A stretch of DNA of 64,000 nt from Camellia lanceoleosa (GCA_025200525.1 CM045758.1:166062261-166126260), one strand, 5' to 3'. Shown: positions 1 to 11,762, counted from the first letter of the stretch. The notes: generated from the letters alone by a model not told the origin. Numbers and translations: made by a program.

Positions 1-345
1 AGCTTTTATTGCTACTACTAGCTTTAATCCTGCGATCATTGCTTCATACTCTGCTTCATTGTTTGAGGTGTTAAACCCCAAACGAATGGATTGTTCCAAT
101 ATCTGCCCATCTGGCGATACGATCACTATTCCTGCCTTGGCTCCTTGTCAGTTTGAACTCCCATCAACAAACAGTCGGAAGGAGTCGCCGATGTAAATAC
201 TACATGGCCTGAGTTTCTCTTCCTTCCTTTGTTCTACTATCTCCAGCTGGGTTTCTCCTTGTTCACTTAGATATCGTATACCTCGGCTCAACGGAGCCCA
301 ATGTATGATGACGCCTGGTGTGAACTCGGCCATGAAGTCGGCCAA
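1..345 (-). pseudogene. Second, archaeal-type RNase H of gypsy-1 (partial)
   Basis: After a linker containing ADFMAEFTP the minus strand reads LFVDGSSN, a stop codon, and then in the same register GIVIVSPDGQ, LEQSIRLGF and NNEAEYEAMIAGLK. The D (in VDGSS) and E (in NNEAEYEA) metal-binding positions are visible. This is the extra RNase H that marks Tat-lineage elements. A TGA interrupts the domain right after VDGSSN, and the C-terminal third lies beyond the window. Confidence 0.85.
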
Positions 346-679
346 AACTTGGCCTTTGATTCTTGTGCGGTGCGAATTTCAGGTCATATTGGCCCAACAC
401 CACTGTCCATCTGGCTATTCTGCCTGTCAGATCTCCCTGCTGCAACAGGGACTTCAAGGGATGCTTAATTAACACCATAATTTTGTGGACTTGAAAGTAA
501 TGATTTAGTTTCTTGGAAGCCATTACTAAAGCCAGTGTTAGCTTATCCAAGGGTAGGTATCTGGTCTCTGCATCAACTAGGGTTTTATTCATGCAGTAAC
601 CTACCATTTGTTCTCCCTTTTCTTCTTTGATTACTATTGCACTTACTGTATGTTCTGAAACTGCCAAGTATAAGAACAA
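263..679 (-). pseudogene. gypsy-1 RNase H (degenerate)
   Basis: The minus strand encodes FLYLAVSEHTVSAIVIKEE, YCMNKTLVDAETRYLPLDK and RWTVVLGQYDLKF, the order seen in the RT-linked RNase H of Tat elements. The domain ends in a broken frame near 340. It would degrade the RNA strand of the hybrid made by RT. Confidence 0.8.
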
Positions 680-685
680 CTCCTC

Positions 686-1708
686 TCAAAGTATTGGATT
701 TAAGAGAACTGGAGCTGTGGTCAGATACTTCTTTAAGTCATCCAAGGCGACTTCGCACTCTTCTGTCCATAAGAAGTCTGTGGCTTTCTTCGCTAAGCTG
801 AAGAAAGGTTTACATTTGTTAGAGCTTCTGCTTGTGAATCTGTTCAGGGCTGCAGCCCTTCCAGTCAACATCTGCACTTGCTTTGCCGATGTTGGGCTCT
901 TTAATTCTAAGATGGCCTTGATTTGATCTAGGCTAGCTTCAATGCCCCTTCTGGTAACCAAGTATTCTAAGCACTTACCAAACCCAACTCTAAATGCGCA
1001 CTTCGATGCATTGAGTCAGAGCCGATATGTTCTAAAGATGTCAAAAACTGCCTTTAAGTCTTCCAGATGATCCTCAGGTTCCTTGGTCTTCATGACCATG
1101 TCATCTATGTATACCTCCACTATTCTACCTATTAGATGCCTGAACATCTTGGTCACCAGTCTCTGGTAAGTTGCTCCTGCATTTTTCAACCTGAAAGGCA
1201 TCACTCTGTAGCAATACAGCCCTTTTGGGGTGATAAATACAGTCTTATCCTCATTTGGGGGGTACATAGCTATTTGATGGTACCTCATGTAGACATCTAA
1301 GAAGCTCATTCTTCCATGTCCTGAGGTGGCATCCACCAATTGGTCAATTTTGGGGAGTGGGAAACTGTCTTTGGGACAAGCCTTGTTTAGGCTGGTGAAG
1401 TCCACACAGACCCTCCACTTTCCATTCTTTTTCTTTACGACGACCGTGTTTGATAGCGATTTTGGGTAGTTTACCTCTCGAATGGCTCTAGCCTCCAGAA
1501 GTTTATCCACTTCTTCTTCTACTACCTCAACATGCATCAATGTCAGCCTCCTTGCTCGTTGGATGACAGGTTTAGCCGACCTGTCCACATTTAGTCTATG
1601 GCAAGTGACCTCGGGATCAATGCGAGGCATCTCGTACGGCGTCCAGGCAAACACCTCAATGTTTGCTCTCAAGAACGCCTCTAGCTCTTTTTTCTCTTCC
1701 TCGACCAA
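686..1708 (-). pseudogene. gypsy-1 reverse transcriptase (degenerate)
   Basis: The frame at 1016-1708 (230 residues) holds most RT blocks in order: KKKNGKWRVCVDFTSLNKACPKDSFPLP, then SFLDVYMRYHQI, FITPKGLYCYRVMPFRLKNAGATYQR, and the catalytic YIDDM box. Two blocks are eroded: SFLDAYSGYNQI-type residues are replaced, and MPFGL reads MPFRL. The thumb/connection part continues in another frame at 686-961 (ending in TTAPVLLNPI). A stop after the YIDDM block separates the two parts. RT would copy the element RNA into DNA. The catalytic aspartates survive but the frame does not. Confidence 0.9.
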
Positions 1709-1747
1709 GCCCGAGCTTAGAAGGAAGAAGCACTCTTCATCCCCTTG

Positions 1748-2339
1748 TTAGATAAGGATTTTCTTCAAGACTTCCTCACTCTTCTCGACTGGCTCTTTGC
1801 CAATGTCCTCCAGGACTTCTATGTCCTCATCCTCAATCTCTGCTGCTTCTGCTTTTTGTATGTTGCAGATGGATTTCATTACTGCCATTGAGCAAATCTT
1901 TGCCTGCACTTGATCCCCTTTGACCTCTTCAATTCCATGCTCTGTTGGGCATCGCAATAGCTGGTGTAATGTTGAGGGTTCAGCCCTCATTGCGTGTAGC
2001 CATGGCCTTCCCAGAATAGCATTCTAAAGGGGAGGGAGTGTCACATACTGTGAACTCAGTTTTTACCTTCTTGGTGCCAACCTGTACCTCCAAACTTGCT
2101 GCCCCCAGGGGCCACGTCGGCGTTCCATTGAACCCGATCATTGGACCATTGGATTATTCCAGATCATCTTGGTGAAGGCCAAGCTCCTTGTAACATCTGA
2201 CATACATGATGTCACAAGAGCTGTCCTGGTCGATCAAAATTCTATTTACCTGGCACTCTCTAATTTGGAGGGATACTACCAAGGCATCGTTGTGTGGATG
2301 TTGCACCATCTCTGGGTCGTCTTCAGTAAAGGACACCAC
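1748..2339 (-). pseudogene. gypsy-1 protease and linker (degenerate)
   Basis: At 2154-2339 the minus strand encodes a segment with ILIDQDSSCDIMY, which aligns with the aspartic protease active-site strand of Tat elements. The usual D-x-G is altered here, with D-Q-D where the catalytic triplet should be. The rest (1748-1990) is an acidic linker leading into reverse transcriptase. The gap between the two frames shows at least one break. This is a non-functional retroelement protease. Confidence 0.65.
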
Positions 2340-2436
2340 TGGTCCCTGGCACTCCTCTGCCCTAGGTCTTTTCTGTCAGACCAGATACACATGTTGCAAG
2401 TGTTTTACCTTTTGGGTTTCCCCACATATTTCGTTC

Positions 2437-4146
2437 TCATTGACCTTTGAGTGAATCGCATTGATCATTTGAGGTTAAGCTTACTGTGATTCTTGATCTT
2501 GGAGGCGGTCTTTGCCGGTGCTGGCGATTTGCTTGCTCTTCCCTTGTCTTGGCCTCGTTTACAAGGCCCCTTAAATGGCCTTGTCTTACCAGGTCTTCCA
2601 AATGTGCCTTCAGGGCTCTGCACCCTTGAGTTAGATGCCCATCTTCATTGTGGTAAGCACAGTGCTTGCCAAGGCTTATTCCCATAAATTCGCCCGGAAC
2701 CCTTACTGGTGCTCTGTAATAGGGTTGATTTCGGATTTTTTCCAGGACTTTGTAAATCGGGATTCAAAATACGATTGTGACTGCTTGCGCAGCCCTTAAT
2801 CTTGTCCCTTGTTTATTGTACCTAGTGTTACCTCGTCCTCGCTTCAGCGAGCTGTTTCTCTTATCTTGTTTCGACGCCTTTCTCCCCGACGTTTCTTCCT
2901 CGGCCGTCGCATACTTCTCAATTCTAGCCATGAGTTTCTCCATACTTTTTGGCAGTGTCTTTGCCAATGATTTTCGAAGCAAACAGTCATTGTTCAGGCC
3001 GTTCTTAAAAGACACGTCCGCCACCTTTTGGTTACACCCTGGTATTCTGTTGAACACCTCATAGTACCTCTTGGCATAGGCCCTAAGGCTTTTATCCTCA
3101 CTGATTCTCAGAGCCATCAGGGAGTCCACCCTTAATGGCTATAGTTTGTTTGTTACAAACCTGGCCACAAATATCTCGGCCAGGCCTTTCCAACTTTTCA
3201 CAGTTCTTTTCGACAACTTGTGAAACCAGTCCGATGCAATTTCCCTGAAGGATGAGGGGAACACCTTGCAAAGCAACGGCTCGTTCCCGGTGTATAGTGC
3301 CATTGAGTTTAGATGCAAGCCGACGTGAAAGTTGGGGTTCGACTTACCATCATGCATTTGGAATCTTGGCATGTGGAACCTTTTCAGGGCCTCAAACTTG
3401 TCCAACTCTACCGAGAACGGCGTTCTTGGCTTGACTGGAGAGGTTACCTCGGTATCCTGTCGTTTCCTTTGGAGGTAACTCCTCAGATCCTCCTTGGTCC
3501 GTCTAGGAGCTCGGCTATCAACGGATTTCAGCCTCTTCGGTGTGCTACTTCCAGTGTCATTATGAGTCCTTTTGGACCTTCCTCCATTGGTCGTGTCAAA
3601 ACAGAGTTCCTTCCCTTGAACATCCCGATGTTCTTTAGTGTAGGCTTCTTTGGTTCAACATGTCTTCTGGGATTCTCTTCTCGTTGATTCTCCATGCCCG
3701 TCCTCCCGTGAAGGCCGGTGAGAATATCTCTTGGTCCTATTGTGCTGTGGGATTGCAGGAACTGTTTTCTGCTCCCCTTTTCGGGCATCTTTCTTGGCCG
3801 CTGGAATCGGCGTATCTTGTAATGGGAATGGTGGCTGCATGACATTGTTTTGCATCATGAAATTGATGACCGTTTGCAGGTCTACCAATTTGTTTTCCAT
3901 TTCCTTCATCTCGTCGTCCCTCCTCAAGCATCTATTTTTCTATACTTGGAGGTCGTTCTCATTGTAATACCCGCTTCGGTCTGATTTCTTTGGTATGTCG
4001 CCCTTCTGGCCGACGTCTTTTTCTCTGGGATTCTGATCCCCAGTTTCTTCGTTGCAGTCACCCTTCTCCATGTTAGGGTTAATGTGCTTACCACTCCCAG
4101 TAGGGATGTCGTTCCCAACCTTCTTTTTCTGTCCGTCATTGGCCAT
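2437..4146 (-). pseudogene. gypsy-1 gag (degenerate)
   Basis: A possible start codon lies at 4146, followed by a charged N-terminal part that runs over overlapping frames at 3528-4146. The capsid-like region is recognisable at 3139-3405 (HMPRFQMHDGKSNPNFHVG) and 2764-3129 (RISEDKSLRAYAKRYYEVFN). Near 2620-2661 there is a zinc knuckle of the form C-X2-H-X4-H-X4-C followed by a basic helix (LVRQGHLRG). Gag would form the capsid of virus-like particles and bind element RNA. Several frameshifts and stops separate these pieces, so no single frame covers the gene. The domain order and knuckle make the call safe. Confidence 0.85.
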
Positions 4147-4160
4147 CTATTCTCCTATCG

Positions 4161-4178
4161 TTCCCACAGACGGCGCCA
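4161..4178 (-). other. Primer-binding site of gypsy-1
   Basis: The minus strand reads TGGCGCCGTCTGTGGGAA, 3 bp after the LTR's inner end. This sequence form is recurrent behind 5' LTRs of plant Tat-type elements. I do not assign the tRNA. Confidence 0.6.
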
Positions 4179-4181
4179 AAT

Positions 4182-4720
4182 TGTGTGAGTCGATTTCTGA
4201 CCACACTGCCAAACAGGTACTCAGTTGGAGAACACCGGCATAATAGATTAAGCTTGAACGACCTGTCACAGAAAGAAGAGATTCCGGCGGTGGTTCGTCC
4301 ACCCGGGGGCACTTCAACGATCAAGTCAGTTATCTCTCAAAGATAGGAAAAGTGCTTAACTCACTATTCAAAATACAAGAAGCGTACCTTAAACCCATGA
4401 GAGTGCCTTTCTTTTATAGTCAACACTGACATAATCCCAATAGAAGCTTAGCTTCAATGGACTCTGGCTCAATGCTAATCCTGGACTCCCAGTTAGATTG
4501 GGATAAACTCCCTAAGAGTCTTATCTTTATCCAAACTGAAGTCCTCTCTCATTCTAGGACTCTTATCCCTTATCCGTTTATCCCAGATTTCAGTATTTTC
4601 ACAGATAACCTCGGCCTAGCCGAGATTATCTCGGCGTCATGTCCAGGACACATGGCACCTCGGCTGGTACTTCGGTACCATCTCGGCCACGTGTTGTCAT
4701 TCAAAAATTATGTCCCCACA
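4182..4720 (-). repeat. 5' LTR of gypsy-1
   Basis: The block begins TGTGTGAG and ends TCCCCACA on the plus strand, so on the coding strand it opens TGTGGGGACATAA and closes in CA, a usual LTR form. It lies directly upstream of the primer-binding site and gag. Length is about 539 bp. The partner LTR is outside the window, so the outer boundary is inferred. Confidence 0.75.
4411..4419 (-). promoter_or_regulatory. TATA box in gypsy-1 LTR
   Basis: On the minus strand this reads CTATAAAAG, a good plant TATA box. It is roughly 300 bp into the 539-bp LTR, where the U3/R boundary of a retrotransposon promoter is expected. Confidence 0.5.
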
Positions 4721-4932
4721 AAAACAAAGTATCTTATACAAGGAACACATTGGTAGGATTTCTTTTTCTTCTTTTGTATTTTCCGAGCAATCTTAGTATT
4801 ATGAAAAATGGATAACTAATTGGTTGTTTTTAATCAAGAGTAATGTTATGAATCATGAAATAAATATTATGAAGATTCTCTATTCTTGGAAGCTTCATGC
4901 AAAAAATCAAAATGATCGGATATTGATAGCTA
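4721..4932. other. Spacer between gypsy-1 and the Tekay-like element
   Basis: AT-rich sequence with no coding signal. Its last five bases (AGCTA, 4928-4932) are the left target-site duplication of the element at 4933-41083. The sequence therefore continued directly into 41084 before that insertion. Confidence 0.7.
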
Positions 4933-5149
4933 TGTTATGCTCGAGTAATTAACACAGTATAGATTCATCAACTTCCAAATACATTATCCTGTTTCCAAAT
5001 CAACCATTCCAATGCTTAACATATATGAGGAAATAAGACCTCAACATAGACGTCATCATCAATCTCTATCATGTGTATTCATCAAACTCCAGAGATTTAC
5101 AAAAAAAAAAAATATTCCACATGTAGTTATACATTCAACATTCATAGAA
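4933..5149 (-). repeat. gypsy-2 3' LTR, piece 1
   Basis: Aligns with 38876-39089 of the right LTR (shared stretches such as ATAGATTCATCAACTTCC). It starts TGTTATGC where the right LTR starts TGTCACAC. It stops at the GAA target site where CACTA-1 begins. Confidence 0.9.
5147..5149. other. Target-site duplication of CACTA-1, left copy
   Basis: GAA directly before CACTAC. The second copy is 12134-12136. Three-base duplications are normal for CACTA elements. Confidence 0.88.
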
Positions 5150-5164
5150 CACTACAAAAATTTT

Positions 5165-5522
5165 AGTTTTTTGCTTGCCGTCGCTAATACTCTTAATGCC
5201 GTTTCAAAAAACTTTTAGTGAGGGCAAAGGGAGAGTTACAACAGAGGGCGTTGCTAAAACGTTTTAGCGACGGCATGGTGTCGTCGCCTTTTTTTTTTTT
5301 TGCGACGGCAAATGTGGCCTTTTACTATGGCATTTTATTATCGCCTATAATATGTAAAAAATTGCGACCTTTTGCGATGTTAATGTTGTGCCGTCACTAA
5401 AAGCTTTATTTGAGACGGCAAAAAATACTGTCATGAAATGTTTTTTGTTGCAACGGCATTGTCTATGCCGCCAAAAAAAAACATTTTAGTTTTAATGTTT
5501 TTTGTGATTGTGTGGTGCCGTC

Positions 5523-5562
<40 letters not shown>
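5165..5562. repeat. Left subterminal repeats and poly-A of CACTA-1
   Basis: Repeated degenerate copies of GCCGTCGCAAAA / TTTTGCGACGGCA lie in both orientations (for example GCGACGGCAAATG, GAGACGGCAAAAA, TGCCGTCGCAAAA). These are the sites where CACTA transposases bind. The block ends in a run of 37 A at 5525-5561. Confidence 0.85.
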
Positions 5563-5565
<3 letters not shown>

Positions 5566-6010
5566 CAATGAAATTATTAAAAATATTCAAATTACTTGTA
5601 TTAAATGAAAAAAAAAAAAAGAAACCAATAATTGCATAATAATGTAAAAATTCCTATATAGAAACAATAATTTCTCCATAATAAAAATATTCTTGCATTC
5701 ATAACTATACATCAGCAAAATTTACCCACTACATGATGTTCCATAATACATATATAATGTTTAAATACATAATGTTGTTCACAATTTAAAATAACATAAA
5801 CCAAAAACAAAAGTTTTCCTCATCATTCTCTGTGGGTAACAAAAACAAAAGTTAGTCGCATTCTTTACAAGCATGCATTCCACAAGAAGGAAACTTCTAC
5901 TCGGGAAATATCTGAAAACAAAAAACAAAAATAATTAATGACAATATAATTATGTATTAATCTGTTAATTACAAAAAAACATAAAAATTTTACAAAGATA
6001 ATTAAGTAAA
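5563..6010. other. AT-rich interior of CACTA-1
   Basis: No coding signal or repeat structure seen beyond A/T richness. Confidence 0.5.
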
Positions 6011-6015
6011 TAAAT

Positions 6016-6835
6016 TTTCCTAGACCGAAATTCGGCTCTAACTCCCAAACCGAGAACCTGATTCAAGTCCCGTCTTCTCCCAGAAGTCTCACGTACCAAG
6101 GCGGTCTTGTGTGCCAAGTTTCATACTAATCCGATGCCGTTTGGTGATTTTGGGGCGTCAACACCTCGAATTCTAAGTTTCTTAAGGAACTAGTTTGCCT
6201 AGATCGAAATCCAGCTCTAACTCCCAAACCGGGAACCCAATTCGAGTCTCGTCTTCTCCCACAAGTCTCTTGTAGTCATGTGTGCCATATTTCGTGCTAA
6301 TCCGACGCCATTTGGTGATTTTGGGGCGTCAACACCTCGAATTCTAAGTTTCTTAAGGAACTAGTTTGCCTAGACCGAAATCTGGCTCCAACTCCCAAAT
6401 CGGGAACCCAATTCGAGTCTCGTCTTCTCCCACAAATCTCTCATGCCAAGGCATTCGTGTGTGCCAAGTTTTGTGCTAATCCAACGCCGTTTGGTGATTT
6501 TGGGGTGTCAACACCTCGAATTCTAAGTTTCTTAAGGAACTAGTTTGCCTAGACCGAAATTCGGCTCTAACTCCCAAACTGGGAACCCAATTCGAGTCCC
6601 ATCTTCTCCCACAAGTCTCTCGTGCCAAGGTGGTCAAGAGTGCCAAGTTTCGTGCTAATCCGACGCCATTTGGTGATTTTGGGGCATCAACACCTCGAAT
6701 TCTAAGTTTCTTGAGGAACTAGTTTGCCTAGATCAAAATCCGGCTCTAACTCCAAAACCTGGAACCTAATTCAAGTCCCGTCTTCTCCCACAGGTCTCTC
6801 GTGCCTAGGCGGTCGTGTGTGCCAAGTTTGTGTAG
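6016..6835. repeat. About 179-bp tandem repeat, about 4.6 copies, in CACTA-1
   Basis: The marker TTTGGTGATTTTGGGG recurs at 6140, 6311, 6490 and 6669 (steps 171, 179, 179). Each unit also has GACCGAAATCCGGCTC-type, CGAATTCTAAGTTTCTT and GTCTTCTCCCAC blocks. Copies differ at scattered positions, so the array is not recent. Confidence 0.92.
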
Positions 6836-8025
6836 TTTTCAACTGAGGGGTAGCTGTATGGGTGACCTCCTTCAATAACTATGGTAAGGAGTGACCCCAT
6901 TTGTTGGCTCCACTAGAAAATTTTAAATTGATAGAGAAGAAAAGTTTGTTTACCTGTTAACACCATGCTTGCCCATTGATAAATCTCGTTTCATATAAAA
7001 CAATGACATCATGATTAGCTCAAACAATCAAGGGCACCAATTCTCTCTATAAACTTGGAGTGGCAAAAATATAATCAAGCAAGTTAACCAAAAAAATTGT
7101 CTATTTATTACACAAAAAGAAGTGAATCTATGACGGGTACTTATAACCAATGTGATATAAAGAATATGAATTGCTATTGTGCATTATAAAAGAAATGAAG
7201 CTATGCTTGGTACATACTAACATAAATATTGAGTTATATAACATAAATTAAACCCCACCTAAAAAAAAAAAAAAGAAATTGAAAAGTATTTTAATGTTGT
7301 TGAACATAAAAGTAAGAGATACCCATTCCAATAGCTGAAAGCTCCACCTCATTGTATTACTGCATGTATCTCTGCAAACCCACCAATTAACAGTTGGATT
7401 AAGATCCCACAATAAATGATTCTATTTTGAAAATAAATGTATTTTAAAGAAATTCTCTATTGTAAATCCAGCATGAATCTCAGATTTAACACTTCATTTT
7501 TTTTGCAATTCTTTATTATAACTCATTCAACCACAAAACATTAAATAACACAAACAATCAAGGCTTAAATGGTGTTCAAAATACATAATCTCATAAATTA
7601 CACCTAAAAAAAAATCAAGCTTTTCTTCAAGGGAAATTGGATTGCATGAAGATGGGTTTTCAATTTTTTTACTTAATTATACAAAAAATTCATGTCCTCT
7701 GCTTGAAAACCCTAAATTTGAAAATTTCCTCTCAACACAGAGAAATCGCAGATGATAACAGTAAAAAAGTAAGGGCTTTAGTTGTCCGATCAATTCCAAT
7801 ACCACGACAGAATATTACGTACTACAAAAAAAAAAAAAAAAAAAGACATGACAAACTTACCATTTATTATATTTCTCAATACAAAACAAAGACTTTTATT
7901 AGGGGTCAGTAATGCTGCCAACACATATCTGCTCTGCCATTCTATCACAGCAACCATGTGACTAATGTCAAATTTATTAAAATCAGATGCAAGCCATCAT
8001 CATAAGCTTGACCTCGTATTCTAAG

Positions 8026-8074
<49 letters not shown>

Positions 8075-8880
8075 AATCATTTTCTAAGATAATTAAGATA
8101 GTTAAATTATCTCTAGTTTTTTTGTTAACTGGAAATTAAAAGATATCTCTTGGTCGTTAGAAACACTAATCAAATTATATATCCTAACTAACTTGTAACA
8201 CTTCATATATCCTCTCTTTTCTATTGCTTTTCTTAATAAAATTTATTGTTGATGTTTCAAAAAAAAACTTGTAACACTGCAAAAACATCAAATTATATAT
8301 CCTAATTAACCTGTAACACTACAAAAACATTTACAAAATTACCTTTTTAATGATATTCTCCATAATGTAATGAGCGCACAAAATTTAATCAAGGAAAACA
8401 TCCACTGGATTGGAAAAGCACCAAGAAAAATGAACCTATTCCTGAGTCTAACATTGTTATGTATCATTTTTCTCACGGGGGGTGGGGAGAGAGAGAGAGA
8501 GAGAACAGAATGCAAGATACAATGGAAGGAAATTTTTACTACTTACTAGGGCTATAGACTCCTCAAAAGGTGGTCTTTCACATACAATAATACAATGATA
8601 GGGTACAAGTTGATTAGTGATTGAAAAGTTGAAGAATTTATTTTCTAATTAGCTAAAGGAAATATTTGAATGATTTCGTTTGTAATTCCATCTAGTTGAT
8701 CTTCAACAAAGCCTCAGGTTTTAGGGCTCCATCGGAGTGGGATAATTGTAGTTGTGTATAAATATATTCAAGGACCAAATTTTAAACAAACAATGTACAC
8801 ATGTACGTAGACTATAGAGGACCCCCAATGGAAATTTCAGGACATCAAACCTGTTAATTAAGATGTAGAAGCCATGATAC
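6836..8880. other. Non-coding AT-rich interior of CACTA-1
   Basis: No supported gene. It contains a 41-bp T run at 8029-8069, a (GA)n run at about 8486-8506, and a short direct repeat (AAATTATATATCCTAA followed by TAACNTGTAACACT) near 8173 and 8290. The last part may be intron of the captured DUF3754 gene. Confidence 0.5.
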
Positions 8881-9816
8881 CTGAAATAAGTATGTCAGGA
8901 AATTTTGCTCAAGAATGTCAATTTCATCCGGAGTTAGGTTTTGCTGCTCTAATTTCTCAGTCCCGTGGACAAGATCAAAGAGGGAGAACAATTGCTACAA
9001 TCAAAATAGGTATTGAATGGAAATGTGAAACAAAAAATAATAACATCATCAAACTAAAAATGCTTAAGGAGGTGTTGGAAAGTCTTCATTTTGATACAAA
9101 AGTGAGAGATGATAATACCATCAGATCCTCAAATTGCAGAAGATACCAAGCACGAATTGTGTATTCAACTTTCTTGTAAAGCTTTAGAAATTCAGCCCGG
9201 TCAAAACTGTGTTATGGGGGAATCAAAAGCCAAATACAAAGCATTTAGGTCCTTTTAGAACTTGGTCAGAAATCATAATTGGGAACTCTACAATTTTTCC
9301 ATTTTATTCATGATCTTTTTTTTTTCTTTTTTTCTTATTATTAGAGGGAAAGAAAGAATAGAAATGCTTTTAAGCCCGCATCAGGTTGCAGGTTGCCCAA
9401 AAAAAATGATGTGAAATCAATGTCAAACCCAAAATTTGTTAGAAAAACATAAGCTATCTCGTTGGTACTTATTGCCTATTTCAGTTCATAAGAAATTTAG
9501 TGTGGGTTCAATACCAAGGCAAAATCAGATTAGAGTGTAGCATTAGTAGTAAGTAAGATGTAAAAACTTTGATAAATACTGTGTTTGAATGATGAATTTG
9601 CAGAGAGAAAGAGGGTTTAGGGAAATGAATGGAAATTGGGATTTTAGAAAATGATTAAGGCAAAATGATAGGGAATCTGCAAATAATAAGAAGAGAAGGA
9701 AATACTATACCAATGAGATTGGCCAACGTCATGATGAGTTTCGGCTTTAGAATTGGAATTACGGACTTCCGCTCCAATCGAATCACGTCTTTGTTCTTCT
9801 TTTTCTCCTCCTCCAT
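8881..9816 (-). pseudogene. Captured DUF3754-protein gene fragment, exons 1-3
   Basis: Three exons in order on the minus strand. Exon 1 (9816-9711) starts [19 protein letters not shown] and ends ...MTLANLI plus one base, with donor GTATAG. Exon 2 (9213-9119, 95 bp) restores the phase exactly and reads [19 protein letters not shown] to FEDLM, with donor GTATTA; its acceptor AG has become AT. Exon 3 (8994-8881, 114 bp) reads [18 protein letters not shown] to [11 protein letters not shown], between a TTGTAG acceptor and a GTATCA donor. These match the N-terminus of plant DUF3754 proteins as I know the family (function unknown; normally several hundred residues). The rest of the gene is absent. 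Retained introns mean capture at DNA level. Confidence 0.85.
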
Positions 9817-10166
9817 TGGGCGATTATGAACTACATACATACCAGTTTGTAATCAAGCTTGAATACATCTAGGGTTTCGTTGTCACAGCAAGGGTTGGGC
9901 ATTATCGAATAAGTTTTTTAAGTTGGAGAGGACGGTGGAGACAAAGGCGGTTAAGTTGATGGCAGGAAGTATAGGATCTCTTGAGAGAGAGTGACACCTA
10001 GAGGGTTAAAATCAGGGCTCCGAGATAAAAACAGAATAGGAGAGAAAGGTGTGGGACTTACTGGGAGGTGGTGATGGTCGCTCGACGCCGTCGTCTGCCG
10101 CTGCTCGATGCCATCTCACGCTGTCGCTGCCATCGCTCAACGTCGTCATCTACCGCTGCTCACAGT

Positions 10167-10167
<1 letters not shown>

Positions 10168-10201
<34 letters not shown>
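10168..10201. repeat. (GA)n microsatellite in CACTA-1
   Basis: About 17 GA units, directly after a GC-rich stretch with repeated CGCTGCTC/CGTCGTC blocks. Confidence 0.95.
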
Positions 10202-10203
<2 letters not shown>

Positions 10204-10800
10204 TAAGAAGAGATGGGTTGGTTTAAAAGATTAGGGATTTGAGATTGGGGAATTTTCGTTGAGGGGGGGAAAATGAGCGCGAATCAGATTTTGGGTTATT
10301 TATTTATTTATTTTTTGCGAAGTCAAATTTCACTGTCACAAATGAAAATTAAAGGCAGCGTTTGGTAACGTTTACGTTTTTTGTTTATGTTTACAAAATT
10401 TTTATAAACTGGTTTTTTGTTTATTTTTAGAAAAACATAAACTACAATCGCGTTTGGTTTGAACAAAATATTTGAAAATTTTTAAAAACATAAACTAAAA
10501 AATATGTTTATTCAGGCCTAAAATATTTATATTTATTTTTTATTATTTATGACAATGGGATCATACACATTATAATTGAAAAAAAATATTAATTAAAAAA
10601 ATTAATTGAAAAAAAAATTAATTGGAAAAAAAAAATGTCAACCAAACTCCTAAATTTTTGTTTAAAAACTAACGTAAACTCATTTTTTGAGTTTACGTTT
10701 TTTTCTCAAATTTATAAATTGAGACAACCATTTATAAACTAAAAAAAAATTATCAAACGAGTTTTTATGAAAGTTTTTAAAATTTTTGCAAATATAAACT
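10202..10800. other. AT-rich stretch of CACTA-1
   Basis: Contains CGTTTGGTAACGTTTACG near 10350 and a related inverted segment (TATCAAACGAGTTTTTATG) near 10750. This hints at a small foldback element nested here, but no clear terminal repeats or target duplication could be fixed. Confidence 0.35.
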
Positions 10801-10804
10801 GAAA

Positions 10805-10994
10805 CAGAAAAAGAGAGAGAAACAAAAGATGATCAACGAAAGAGAGAGAGAGTGCCAAAAAAGATGAACAAGAGAGATATATAGAGAGAGACATAAAAAG
10901 AGAGAAAAGAGAGATGAGTAAGAGAGACAGAGAGAGATGAGTGAGAGAGAGGAAGAGAGGGAGAGAAAAGAGATGAGTGAAAGACACTGAGAGA

Positions 10995-11028
<34 letters not shown>

Positions 11029-11188
11029 CCCATTTCATTTTTTGACTTTTTCCTCTTTCAACAACAATGGGCTAGAAGAAAGAGATGAGTGTGATTGAGA
11101 GAGGAGAGAGATGAGTATGAGAGAGAGAGAGAGAGATAGAGAGAGAAAAAAAGAGAGAAACAAGATGAACGAGAGATAGACAAAAAGA

Positions 11189-11241
<53 letters not shown>

Positions 11242-11277
11242 CAAAAAGAGATGAACAAGTGATATAGAGAGAGACAT

Positions 11278-11319
<42 letters not shown>

Positions 11320-11538
11320 AAGATGGGCAAAAGAGATAGAAAGCGAAGAGAGATGAAAGAGCCAGAGAGAAGGATGATGAGTGTGTATGTGAGAGAGAGA
11401 GAGATAAGAGATAAAGAGAGAAAGAGAAGAGAGATGAGCGAGAGACACAGAGAGAGAGAGAGATAGAGGCCCATTTCATTTTTTGACTTTTTCCTTTTTT
11501 GACAAGTGGTTAAGAGAAATAAGAGATGAGCGATTAAA

Positions 11539-11584
<46 letters not shown>

Positions 11585-11762
11585 AAAGATAAATCGAGAG
11601 GGAGATCGGTAAATTGAGAAAAGGAAAGGGAGAGAGTGAGCAACACGAACGCAGTGTGGGAGAGAGAAAGAGAAAGACACAAATAGATAGACAAAGAGTG
11701 ATAGAGAAAGAAAAAGAGAAAGAGAAGAGAGATGAGCGAGAGAGAGAGAGAGAGACAAAAAG
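10805..11762. repeat. Kilobase-long purine (GA-rich) tract
   Basis: About 950 bp of the plus strand is almost only A and G, in GAGA runs with GATGAG spacers. It is interrupted twice by the same pyrimidine-containing insert (CCCATTTCATTTTTTGAC at 11031 and 11469), giving a higher-order period of about 438 bp. Long Ser/Leu reading frames here arise from the repeat and are not genes. Confidence 0.95.

Larger units (their letters stand above)
1..4720 (-). mobile_element. Ty3/gypsy element, Tat lineage (gypsy-1), cut by window edge
   Basis: Reading on the minus strand from 4720 down: LTR, primer-binding site, gag, protease, reverse transcriptase, RNase H, and then a second RNase H at the window edge. 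The second, archaeal-type RNase H after the usual one is a known hallmark of the Tat lineage. Integrase and the 3' LTR would lie left of base 1. The coding region is broken into many short frames, so the copy is dead. The left target-site duplication is outside the window, so the 4720 boundary rests on the TG...CA form of the LTR. Confidence 0.9.

Noticed and set aside
10739..11758. Several 60-140 codon Leu/Ser-rich frames on the minus strand
   Set aside because: They are translations of the (GA)n purine tract in all frames, with no domain, composition or splice signal of a gene.
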